Assembly: GCF_042662125.1 (NCBI RefSeq)
Contig: NZ_JBHSXL010000006.1
Location: 248,001-312,000 of the forward strand
Length of the DNA stretch: 64,000 bases
Origin: Halopenitus salinus
Lineage (GTDB): Archaea > Halobacteriota > Halobacteria > Halobacteriales > Haloferacaceae
Reading direction: 5' to 3'
A program made the position numbers and the translations under genes. Below the pieces are notes generated by a model. The model worked only from the letters and a program-made list of their open reading frames with translations, did not search any database and was not told where the DNA came from. This document shows, in pieces, positions 36,375 through 44,558 of this stretch (positions are counted from its first letter, which is position 1; each line of letters begins with the position of its first letter).

Positions 36375-36709
36375 AGCGACCGCTCGCGCAGGGTGGCCGG
36401 ATCCGGGTGTGGCGTGCCCGCAGCGAACTTCGCGTACGGCGTCGAGGGGGATTCGCGATCCGCGTACGCGACCGCGGCCTCGCGAACGTCCGGATCCACC
36501 GCCTCGAACTCGTTGAAGGGCCTCGTTCGCTCGATCTGTACGTCCCCCCCGTGTTCGGCTCGCAGCCGAAGGGCCAAGAACGCGCCGTACGCGTTCTCCT
36601 CGAGGATCGCCGCACGCCCGAACCGCCGTACGACGACGTCATCGTGGCCCCGACACGCGTTCCGGAGCGCGGTTCGCGCCCTCCGGGAGTACACCATCAC
36701 CAGTAGCAC
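36371..36709 (-). CDS. Small protein of unknown function
   Basis: This 112-residue protein begins with a short hydrophobic start (MLLVMVYSRRARTALRNA) followed by a soluble region (RPFNEFEAVDPDVREAAVAY). GTG 36707-36709 lies 27 nt after the AT-rich box acttaattc, so I choose it; ATG 36697 would give 108 residues. Its TGA overlaps the next gene start. No family is recognised. Confidence 0.6.
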   Translation of the reverse strand: MLLVMVYSRRARTALRNACRGHDDVVVRRFGRAAILEENAYGAFLALRLRAEHGGDVQIERTRPFNEFEAVDPDVREAAVAYADRESPSTPYAKFAAGTPHPDPATLRERSL

Positions 36710-36731
36710 GCCTCCCCGGAGGAATAACGAT

Positions 36732-36740
36732 GAATTAAGT
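36732..36740 (-). promoter_or_regulatory. TATA-like box of the 36371-36709 gene
   Basis: On the reverse strand this reads acttaattc, centred 27 nt upstream of the GTG at 36709, in an AT-rich patch between the two small genes. It suggests that the run down to the MinD-like gene is a separate transcript from MCM. Confidence 0.45.
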
Positions 36741-36815
36741 CCTACTGTTTTCGTAAAATCCGATCGGTTCGTCGACACGTCTATCGGTCCCGAACTCCGG
36801 TGTCAACCTCCCCGG

Positions 36816-37124
36816 CTACAGCCGTTCGACCTCGAACTCGGGAGCGTCGGACGGCTCGCACTCGTCCGTCCCGGCGGCCGACATCGACACGATCCGTTCT
36901 GCGATCCGTGCGCGTGCGGCCGCCTTCGAGGGAGCGACCACCACGGTTCCGCCGGCGGGGTCGGGCCCGACGGCCCTGTAGACGTCGGTCGACCCCTCGA
37001 ACTCCGTCGCGTAGGTGCGTAGGACGGCGACGGCGCGTCGTTCCGTCTCCTCGAGGGTCGCCTCGCCGTGATCGAACTCCCGGAGGGCGTCCTCGAGGTT
37101 CCTGATCGCGGATATCCGGTCCAT
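36816..37124 (-). CDS. Small protein directly downstream of MCM
   Basis: This 102-residue protein has a helical N-terminal region (ISAIRNLEDALREFDHGEAT) then a beta-rich part (GGTVVVAPSKAAARARIAER). I recognise no family. Its ATG at 37122-37124 follows the MCM stop with no gap, so it is almost certainly cotranscribed and could act with the replicative helicase. Confidence 0.7.
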   Translation of the reverse strand: MDRISAIRNLEDALREFDHGEATLEETERRAVAVLRTYATEFEGSTDVYRAVGPDPAGGTVVVAPSKAAARARIAERIVSMSAAGTDECEPSDAPEFEVERL

Positions 37125-39227
37125 CTAGGTGGTCCGGAGGTGGTTTTGGGTCGGCTCGTACACCTCACCCTTGCGACGCAGCTTCTCGATCTCGTCCTCG
37201 GCCTTGCCGGGGTCCATCCCGACCTCGCCCGCGCGCTCGAGGACCTCATCGACCGGGGCCCCCTCCTCGTACTCCTCTTCGATCTCCGCGATCAGTCCCT
37301 TCAGGTTCTTGATGCGATCGCGCTGGCTCTTCGAGGTCCCCGTCTCGACCACGTCGGCGTCGAACTGTCCCGTCTCGGGATCGACGCCGATGTCCTTGAG
37401 ACACGACTCGACGATGTTCGTCGAGCGTTCGGCGTCCTCCCGGTCGACCGTATCGGAGAGCCGAACGCGGGCGCTCGCCTCGGCCAGCCGCACGAGCGCC
37501 TCGAGCTGTCGAGCCGTCACCGGAACCGGCGCGTCCTCGTCGACGCCCTTCGAACGGAGGTCGACGTAGAACTCCTCGATGGCGGATTTGGCCTCGTCGG
37601 TCATCGTCGGGTAGCAGTTCCGCTTCGCGTACGCGATGTACTTCCGCAGCAGGTCGGCGTCGATGGCGGGCGCCACCTCCTCCGTGACGCCGTCGACCTC
37701 CGCCTGCGTGAACTCCGAGGTGGCGAGCTCCTCGCGTTGGGTGTTCAACTCGCCGGCGTAGTTGGTCTTCAGGATGTGCTTTGCGAGCCGGCTGTCGTGT
37801 TCGGGGTCCGGCTGGTCGGTCACCGTGAAGATGAGGTCGAACCGCGAGATGAGCGCGGGCTCCAAGTCGATCTGCTCGCCGATCGGCTCGTACTGGTCGA
37901 ACCGGCCGTACTTGGGGTTCGCCGCGCCGAGCAGCGAACACCGGCTCTTGAGCGTGGCGTTGATGCCGGCCTTCGAGATGGAGATCTTCTGCTGTTCGAG
38001 CCCCTCGTGCATCGCCGACCTATCGCCGGCGTCCATTTTATCCAGCTCGTCGATCGCCGCGATCCCCTTGTCGGCCAACACGAGCGCGCCGGCCTCCAGC
38101 GACCACTGTTGGCCGTCGCCGAAGTCGTCGCGAACCGCGGCGGCCGTAAGGCCCGCCGCGCTGCTCCCCTTGCCGGACGTGTAGACGGAGCGGGGTGCGA
38201 TGTTCTCGACGTAGGAGATCATCTGGCTCTTTCCCGTTCCAGGGTCTCCGATGAGCAGCATGTGGAGGTCGCCGCGGATCCGCGATCCGTCGGGGAGGTG
38301 TTTCGTCACGCCCGAAAAGAGCTGGAGCACCATGGCCAGCTTCTCCTCCTCGTAGCCGTAGATCGCGGGCGCGATCGACTCGACCATCTTTCCGTAGACG
38401 TCCGGGTCGTTCGAGAGTTCGACGATCTCGGCTCTGTCCTCGGTCGTGATCTCCATGTCCTCGAACTCCTCGTCCTCGATGGAGATGGAGACGCCGTCCA
38501 TGTACAGATCGAAGATCGCGGACTTCTCGTTGCCCTGTTCGACCTGCTCTATGTGGAGGACGCCGACGGCGGTGACGTGGTCCCCGGGCGTCACTTTTCC
38601 GGCGATGTCGTCGACGACGTTGACGTCGAGCGCCTGGGGCGTCTCGCCGCCGCGCAGTCCCTCGGGCGACTCCTGGATGCGGAGCTTCTGTGAGTCGATG
38701 AACTCCGACTGGTCGAAGTTCACCCGGAAGGGCCCCTGTCGCTCACAGCCTTGACACTCGTGTGGCTCCTGGAAGCCGCCGTCGCTTTGGGGGATGTAGG
38801 TCATCGTCCCGCAGCGTTGACACTCGAAGGCGGCGTCCGTGATCTTCGGGCGGACGTCGGTCGCCTTGCGAACGATTCCGCGCACGGAGACGAGCCGGCC
38901 GATGTGGTTGTCGTGGACGCGGATGCCGCGGATGTCGATGCTGTCGGGCAGGTTCTCGACCCGCACGTGGGCCTTGCCGAGCCCGACGTCCGCCGGCAGG
39001 TCGTAGAGCCGCAGCGCCTCCTCCGCGTACTCGCGCATCTGCTCGGGCTGGCTGCGGAAGTCCTCGGCCAGGTCGCGATCGAACTGGAAGAGGTCGTCGT
39101 AGTCGACGTACAGCGACCGCTGCTCGTTGGGATACCGCTGTGCCAACTCGCCGATCTCCTCGCGGTAGTAGTTCCGATAGAACTGGATGAACCGCTCCGT
39201 GAGATCCTGATTGCCGGCCTGGGCCAT
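37125..39227 (-). CDS. mcm: MCM replicative DNA helicase
   Basis: This 700-residue protein is the archaeal hexameric helicase that unwinds DNA at forks. It has an N-terminal zinc motif (Cys136, Cys139, Cys158, Cys161), Walker A GDPGTGKS at 327-334, Walker B with AIDELDKM, an arginine-finger SRF region (PALISRFDLIFTV) and a C-terminal winged helix. Unlike many haloarchaeal MCMs it has no intein in the P-loop or Walker B. Start is ATG 39225-39227. Confidence 0.95.
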   Translation of the reverse strand: MAQAGNQDLTERFIQFYRNYYREEIGELAQRYPNEQRSLYVDYDDLFQFDRDLAEDFRSQPEQMREYAEEALRLYDLPADVGLGKAHVRVENLPDSIDIRGIRVHDNHIGRLVSVRGIVRKATDVRPKITDAAFECQRCGTMTYIPQSDGGFQEPHECQGCERQGPFRVNFDQSEFIDSQKLRIQESPEGLRGGETPQALDVNVVDDIAGKVTPGDHVTAVGVLHIEQVEQGNEKSAIFDLYMDGVSISIEDEEFEDMEITTEDRAEIVELSNDPDVYGKMVESIAPAIYGYEEEKLAMVLQLFSGVTKHLPDGSRIRGDLHMLLIGDPGTGKSQMISYVENIAPRSVYTSGKGSSAAGLTAAAVRDDFGDGQQWSLEAGALVLADKGIAAIDELDKMDAGDRSAMHEGLEQQKISISKAGINATLKSRCSLLGAANPKYGRFDQYEPIGEQIDLEPALISRFDLIFTVTDQPDPEHDSRLAKHILKTNYAGELNTQREELATSEFTQAEVDGVTEEVAPAIDADLLRKYIAYAKRNCYPTMTDEAKSAIEEFYVDLRSKGVDEDAPVPVTARQLEALVRLAEASARVRLSDTVDREDAERSTNIVESCLKDIGVDPETGQFDADVVETGTSKSQRDRIKNLKGLIAEIEEEYEEGAPVDEVLERAGEVGMDPGKAEDEIEKLRRKGEVYEPTQNHLRTT

Positions 39228-39366
39228 TACGACGCGTCTTCGTCGTCATCACCTAAGAACCCTCCTCTCGCGGAACGGGGAGTTCCGGGTTCGGGGGTGG
39301 CGGACGGGGTCCAGATCGAGTCGCAAGTCGGATCGCCGATCGGTGGCCGATCAGGCCACGGATCGG

Positions 39367-40722
39367 TCAGTTCCCGGTCCACCGCAGGAGCGCGAGCGTG
39401 CCCTCGTAGAGCACGATCATGGTGAGCGTGACGATGATCGGGGCCATCCCGGTCGGGTCGGGGCTGAACAGGAAGGCGATCCCCAAGAAGACCCCCCAGA
39501 AGATGAGCCGCTTGTCCTCGAGCCACTGGCGGGTGACGAGGTTCATCATGATCGCGAGCATGATGAAAAGCGGGATCTGGAAGACGATCGCCATGAACGA
39601 CATCATGACGATGATGAGGTTGAACGTCTCCGCGAGCCCGAACGCGATGACGGCGGCATCGGAGGTGTAGGTGGTGAAGTAGCTGAAGATCGCCGGCAGG
39701 ACGAGGAAGTGCGCAAAGAGGATCCCGATGGTCCCGAGAACGAGACTCGTCGGAATGGCGGCGATGTAGTAGCGCCGCTCGCGGCGATAGAGCCCCGGAC
39801 GCATGAACCGATAGGTCTGGTAGACGAACACCGGCAGTCCCACGACGACGCCGGCAAGCCCGGCGACCTTGAGCCGGGTCAACACGAGTTCGAGGGGCGC
39901 GTACAGCCGCGGCCGGTTCGCGTTCGGCTCGGGGATGTGGTACGACCAGAAGTAGTTGATCAGATCGCTGGAGGAGGGAAACGCGATCAGGACGGCGATC
40001 CCCGCGACGAGAAAGACGATCCCGAGCCGTCGCATCATCTCCTCGATGTGTTCCGCCAGCGGCATCTCCTGGTCGGAGTCGGGTCCCTCGACGAGAGGGT
40101 CGTCCGGATCGTCGCCCCTCACCGTCGGCTCGTTCACACCGCGAGGTGCATCTTCGGCCTCGTCATCCTCGTCGGCGTTGTCGCCCACATCGGCGTCGTC
40201 ATCCCCGTCGTCTCCCTCGTCCTCGTCGTCATCCTCGTCGTCGTCGTCCTCGTCATCTTCATCATCTTCATCGTCCTCGTCGTCCTCGACACCGGATCCG
40301 GCGTCCTCGTCAGTCTCGTCGCCTTCGTCCTCGTCATCGTCGACGTCTCCGTCCGCGTCGCCTCCGCTTTCAACGCCGGCACCGTCGTCCGGTTCATCCG
40401 TCACGTCCTCGACTTCCGTGGCGTCGGGTTTCCCATTCGGATCGTCGTCATCGTCGGAGTCGTCGTTCCCGTCGGACCCGTTGGCCCCGCGGTCGCTTCC
40501 GTTCTCGTCGGATCCGTTCGCTCCGTCGTCCCCGTCGCTTTCGGTCGAGGGGTCGCCACGACCGTCGCGATCGTCGTGATCGTCCGGCTCGGAGCGGTAC
40601 TCGTCCGGATCCTCGGACCCGCCGCTGTCCTCGTCCGTCGTCGCGTCGGCGACCGAGGGGTCGTCGGCGTCCGGCGACGGGTCGTCCGCCGGCGGCTCTC
40701 GCGAAGGCGAGTCCTCACCCAT
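39367..40722 (-). CDS. tatC: Sec-independent translocase TatC (single-copy form, TatCo-like)
   Basis: This 451-residue protein has a very long Asp/Glu/Gly/Ser-rich N-terminal extension of about 215 residues, then a TatC domain of six helices from MPLAEHIEEMMRRLG. Conserved TatC features include FVYQTYRFMRPGLYRRERRY and PLFIMLAIMMNLV. In haloarchaea Tat is the main export route for folded proteins. The extension would be a disordered acidic tail on the cytoplasmic side. ATG 40720-40722 has an AT box 26 nt upstream and is divergent from the second tatC. Confidence 0.9.
   Translation of the reverse strand: MGEDSPSREPPADDPSPDADDPSVADATTDEDSGGSEDPDEYRSEPDDHDDRDGRGDPSTESDGDDGANGSDENGSDRGANGSDGNDDSDDDDDPNGKPDATEVEDVTDEPDDGAGVESGGDADGDVDDDEDEGDETDEDAGSGVEDDEDDEDDEDDEDDDDEDDDEDEGDDGDDDADVGDNADEDDEAEDAPRGVNEPTVRGDDPDDPLVEGPDSDQEMPLAEHIEEMMRRLGIVFLVAGIAVLIAFPSSSDLINYFWSYHIPEPNANRPRLYAPLELVLTRLKVAGLAGVVVGLPVFVYQTYRFMRPGLYRRERRYYIAAIPTSLVLGTIGILFAHFLVLPAIFSYFTTYTSDAAVIAFGLAETFNLIIVMMSFMAIVFQIPLFIMLAIMMNLVTRQWLEDKRLIFWGVFLGIAFLFSPDPTGMAPIIVTLTMIVLYEGTLALLRWTGN
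40150..40300. repeat. Trinucleotide-rich low-complexity tract encoding poly-Asp/Glu
   Basis: Within the N-terminal extension of the tatC gene the forward strand is built of gtc/ctc/atc-type trinucleotides (gtcgtcctcgtcatcttcat and similar), which encode runs of Asp and Glu on the reverse strand. It is a coding microsatellite-like region, likely prone to in-frame length change. Confidence 0.75.
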
Positions 40723-40743
40723 TCGTTCGTTGTTGGCCCCCGG

Positions 40744-40752
40744 GTTATTATA
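40744..40752 (-). promoter_or_regulatory. TATA box of the reverse tatC gene
   Basis: The AT-rich run gttattata (read as tataataac on the reverse strand) is centred 26 nt upstream of the ATG at 40722. The 164-bp divergent gap to the second tatC also contains gttcgaaaa twice, at 40826 and 40846. Confidence 0.5.
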
Positions 40753-40886
40753 GGCCTTTTTGGATGGCTTCGAGACGTGACGTCGAGACGAGGGTGTGAC
40801 GTCGGTTCGATCGACGCCTCGGCGTGTTCGAAAACCACGACGTGCGTTCGAAAAGGTTGATAACCGGGACGAGCGTTCGACCCGGT

Positions 40887-43256
40887 ATGGCTAGCGCGCT
40901 CGACGAGGACACCCAGCAGGCGCTTTCGGCGGGTCGCGACTCGGCGGCGGCGATCCTCCGGTCGGTCCAAAAGGACCTCCAGAAGGTCTTCGTCGTCTTC
41001 CTCATCGCCTTTATCGCGACCTTCTACGCGCTTCGGGTGTACATCTGGGACGCGCTCAAGGGCATCACCGCCGCGAACATGCCCGTCGACGTCGAATCGG
41101 AGCTGGAGATCATCGCACAGACCCCCTTCGAGGTGATCCTCCTGCAGGCGAAGATCGGGATGGTCGTCGGCGCCGTCGTCGCGTTCCCCGTCCTCGTCTA
41201 CTTCGCCCGCGACGGCCTTCGAGAACGCGGGATGTGGCCGCAGTCGCCGATCCCGCGCTGGAAGATCGCGGCGATCGGCCTCCTCGCCACCGCCCTGTTC
41301 CTCGCCGGGCTCTCCTACGGCTACTTCGTCTTCTTCCCCGTGATGTTCGCGTTCCTCGCGGAGTTCGGGCTCGACGCCGGCTTCAACCCGAGCTACTCGA
41401 TCGTGATGTGGACGGAGTTCATCGTCTTTTTGTCAATCTCCTTCGGGCTCGCCGGGCAGATGCCGCTTTTGATCACCGGGCTCTCCTACGCCGAGATCGT
41501 CTCCTATGAGACCTTCCGGGAGAAGTGGCGCCACGCGGTCGTGGGCATCTTCGTCTTCGGCGCGATGTTCTCGCCGCCGGATCCGTTCACCCAGATCATG
41601 TGGGCGGTCCCGCTCACGGCCCTCTACGGGTTCAGCCTCTATCTCGCGAAGGTCGTGGTCACGGCGAAACGCTCCTCGGACCGGATCGACCCCGTCGCCT
41701 CCGCTCGCGGACACTGGAACCTCGTCGCCGGCGCAACGGTCCTCGGCGCCGCGATCGTCTACGCTTTCTACGAATACGGCGGCCGCGAGGCGGCGAACGA
41801 TCTGATAGCGCTGGCCGGGAGCTCGCGACGCATCTCTCCGCCCGGGGGCGTGGGAGGCCTCGATCCCGCCGTCGTGCTCGGACTGTACGCGACGATCGTA
41901 GCCGCGGTCTTCTTCCTCCTCGCGCTCCTGGGCGCCATCTACCGGAACCTCGATGCGACCGCCGCCGGCGCCCGATACGGCGACCCGACCGCGATCGACC
42001 TGCGCGAACTCGACGCCGCCGGCGTTCGTGCGGCGCCCGAGGAGGCCTTCGAGGCCCTGAGCGAGGAGGAGGCGCTTGCCATCGCGGGCGAGGCGATAGA
42101 CGAGGACGACCCCGAAACCGCACGCGCGGTCCTCGACCGGTTCGACGCGGCGGACGCGACGGACGACACGGAGACGGACGACGCCGGGACACCGGACGAT
42201 GGGACAACAGACGATGCCGGAGGGGACGCGGAGACCGCGGACGATCCCAGATCGGACGACACCACCCACCCGGCCCTCCACGACGACCTCGACGTTTCGG
42301 GGTCGACCGACGGTTCGACGGACTCCGGCGGGGACGGGGGCGTAAGCGGGGGAGGCGGTGGGGATGGCGGCGTGATCGGAAACGTCACCGACCGGGCCTC
42401 GCGCGCGAGCACGACGTTCATCGACGATTTCGCCGAGGACACCGACGAGGAGGACATCGGCGGCTACTACACGGACCTGAAGTTCATCTTCGACTCGCTG
42501 CGGTCCCGGTCGTTCCGGATCGTCGCGTGGTTCATCGCCGTGATGGGCGTGACGTTTACCTGGCTGTACCTCGGCGGGCTCGGCGGGGTTCGCGCCGACT
42601 TCCTCGATCGGGTCCCCGATCAGCTGGACGCCGGCCAGGTGACGGTGATCACCCTCCATCCGGTCGAGGCGCTCATCTTCATGGTGAAGTTCTCGGTGCT
42701 CGTCGGCCTCCTCCTCACGCTTCCCGTCGTGGCCTACTACGCCTGGCCGGCACTTCGGGATCGCGGGATCGTCCGGGGCCACCGGCGGCGTATCTTCGCG
42801 TGGGTCGGCGCGCTCACCGTGGGACTGGTCGGCGGATTCGCGCTCGGGTACGCGTACATCGCGCCCGGGATCATCTCGTATCTCGTCACCGACGCGCTCG
42901 ACGCCCGGATGGTGATCACCTACCGGATCAACGACTTCCTCTGGCTCATCATCTACACGACGCTCGGGATCGGCGTCCTCGCCGACATCCCCGTGATGAT
43001 GGTTATCATGAACTCCGCGGGGATCCCGTATGCGGCCTTCCGGACCCGATGGCGGGAGGTGACCATCGCGGCGTTGACCTTCGCCGCCGCGTTCACGCCG
43101 GCCGACATCGTGACGATGTTCCTCGTGACGATCCCGGTGTTGGCGGCCTACGTCGTCGGCGTCGGCGTCCTCTTCGTGATAACCCTCGGCGGGCGTCGCG
43201 ACCTGGCGCCGCCGGCGTCGTTCATCGACGTGACGGAACGGGCGGACGCCGAGTAG
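40887..43256 (+). CDS. Tandem TatC translocase (TatCt-like, two fused TatC domains)
   Basis: This 789-residue protein fuses two TatC-like domains. The first (about residues 30-260) and the second (about 540-780, from GVTFTWLYLGGLGGVRADFL) are separated by two extra helices and a long acidic linker (about 405-500). Such 14-helix TatCt proteins are known only from haloarchaea and are paired with a single-domain TatCo, as here. ATG 40887 gives MASALDED. Divergent tatCo/tatCt pairs are typical of haloarchaea. Confidence 0.88.
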   Translation: MASALDEDTQQALSAGRDSAAAILRSVQKDLQKVFVVFLIAFIATFYALRVYIWDALKGITAANMPVDVESELEIIAQTPFEVILLQAKIGMVVGAVVAFPVLVYFARDGLRERGMWPQSPIPRWKIAAIGLLATALFLAGLSYGYFVFFPVMFAFLAEFGLDAGFNPSYSIVMWTEFIVFLSISFGLAGQMPLLITGLSYAEIVSYETFREKWRHAVVGIFVFGAMFSPPDPFTQIMWAVPLTALYGFSLYLAKVVVTAKRSSDRIDPVASARGHWNLVAGATVLGAAIVYAFYEYGGREAANDLIALAGSSRRISPPGGVGGLDPAVVLGLYATIVAAVFFLLALLGAIYRNLDATAAGARYGDPTAIDLRELDAAGVRAAPEEAFEALSEEEALAIAGEAIDEDDPETARAVLDRFDAADATDDTETDDAGTPDDGTTDDAGGDAETADDPRSDDTTHPALHDDLDVSGSTDGSTDSGGDGGVSGGGGGDGGVIGNVTDRASRASTTFIDDFAEDTDEEDIGGYYTDLKFIFDSLRSRSFRIVAWFIAVMGVTFTWLYLGGLGGVRADFLDRVPDQLDAGQVTVITLHPVEALIFMVKFSVLVGLLLTLPVVAYYAWPALRDRGIVRGHRRRIFAWVGALTVGLVGGFALGYAYIAPGIISYLVTDALDARMVITYRINDFLWLIIYTTLGIGVLADIPVMMVIMNSAGIPYAAFRTRWREVTIAALTFAAAFTPADIVTMFLVTIPVLAAYVVGVGVLFVITLGGRRDLAPPASFIDVTERADAE

Positions 43257-43264
43257 GCCTTCCC

Positions 43265-44458
43265 TCACCTCGTCCGTCCATCGATCGTCACGTCCATCGC
43301 GGCCAGTTTTCGGCGGGCGATCTCCCGATCGAGCCGCTCGGGGACCGGGTGGAGCCCCGGAGCGAGATCGACGCCCTCGGCCAGCGTCTCCAGGCTTCGC
43401 GCCATCACCGCGAAGGTCGCGTCCATCACCTCGATCGGGTTTCCGGCGCCCTCCGGGGACGCGAGGTTGACGACCCGTCCGTCCGCGAGCAGCCGGATCG
43501 TCCGCCCGTCCGGCAGACGGAATCGCTCGACCCCGGGCTCCGGCCGCGTGCGATCGAGCGCCAGCTCCGCGAGCGCGTCGACGTCGATCTCGATCTCGCT
43601 TCCGATCGACGCGAGGACGGCCCCGTCGGCCATCGCCTCGAAGGTCTCGCGGCCGAGGACGTCGGGTCGGCCGGTCGCCGTGATCACGAGCGACGCGTCC
43701 TGAACCGCCTCCGCCGCCGGCGCGACGTCGTGTCCGTCGGCGAGCGCGCGAAGCGCGGCCCGGGGATCGATCTCGGCGACGGTCGTTCGCGCCCCGAGCG
43801 CCCGAAGCTTGTCCGCGATCCCGCCTCCACAGTGACCGTAGCCGATCACCGCCGCCTTCGAGCCCGCGACGAGGGCGTTCGTCAGGCTCGCGATCGCCGA
43901 GATAGAGCTCTCCGCGGTGCCGTGGACGTTGTCGAAGTGCCGCTTCATCGGCGCGCCGTTGACGTCGTAGATCGGAAACGGAACGGCCTCCCGCTCGGCG
44001 AGCGCCCGAATCCGGGTGATCCCGCCGGTCGTCTGCTCGCAGGCGCCGCGAACGCCGCGGGCGATCGCCGGGCGCTCCTCACAGAGCGGCTCGATGAGGT
44101 TGGCGCCGTCGTCGGCGATCAGATCGGGCTCGGCCGAAAGCAGCTCGTGGCGTTCCTCCCGAAGCGTTCCCTCGTCGTCCCCCGGAGCGGAGCGCACTCG
44201 AATCCGCGGGTGGGTCGCCAGCCGCTCGACGACGTCGCCGTGGGTCGTCCCCGCCTCGCCGGTCACGAGCACCGCCGCGGCGTCGCCGGCGGCCACCGTC
44301 TCGACGAACAGGCCGGTGTGGGGGGTGATCGGTGCCGAGACGCCGACGGTGAGGCCAGCGAAGGGCTCGCGCTCGCGGAACCGCTCGCCACATTCCGAAA
44401 GCAGGGGCGCCCGTTCGGCCACGCGGTCGATCGCGTCCGGTTCCGCTGGCTCGTCCAT
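43265..44458 (-). CDS. S-adenosylhomocysteine hydrolase-like protein
   Basis: This 397-residue protein follows the adenosylhomocysteinase fold: LIADDGANL for the substrate Asp, APMKRHFDNVHG with the catalytic Lys and Asp, VIGYGHCGGGIADKLRALGA for NAD binding and VNLASPEGAGNPIEVMDATF near the end. It lacks the C-terminal tail with the conserved Lys/Tyr that closes over NAD in classical enzymes, as the sequence ends at DVTIDGRTR. It may act on S-inosylhomocysteine or another analogue. Start ATG 44456-44458. Confidence 0.75.
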   Translation of the reverse strand: MDEPAEPDAIDRVAERAPLLSECGERFREREPFAGLTVGVSAPITPHTGLFVETVAAGDAAAVLVTGEAGTTHGDVVERLATHPRIRVRSAPGDDEGTLREERHELLSAEPDLIADDGANLIEPLCEERPAIARGVRGACEQTTGGITRIRALAEREAVPFPIYDVNGAPMKRHFDNVHGTAESSISAIASLTNALVAGSKAAVIGYGHCGGGIADKLRALGARTTVAEIDPRAALRALADGHDVAPAAEAVQDASLVITATGRPDVLGRETFEAMADGAVLASIGSEIEIDVDALAELALDRTRPEPGVERFRLPDGRTIRLLADGRVVNLASPEGAGNPIEVMDATFAVMARSLETLAEGVDLAPGLHPVPERLDREIARRKLAAMDVTIDGRTR

Positions 44459-44558
44459 GCCGGATCCGGGAGGCCGTCAGTGAAAACGGTTCTCCCGGAG
44501 CCGGTGGTCGAGGGCGGCGATTCGTGTACACCGGGCGGGGTCAAGACTCCGATCGCGA

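Noticed and set aside
37125..39227. Possible intein in MCM
   Set aside because: The Walker A, Walker B and arginine-finger regions are continuous and the length of 700 residues fits an intein-free enzyme.
40130..40330. Trinucleotide tract mistaken for a CRISPR or satellite
   Set aside because: It is in frame inside tatC and encodes the acidic tail; there are no spacer-repeat units.
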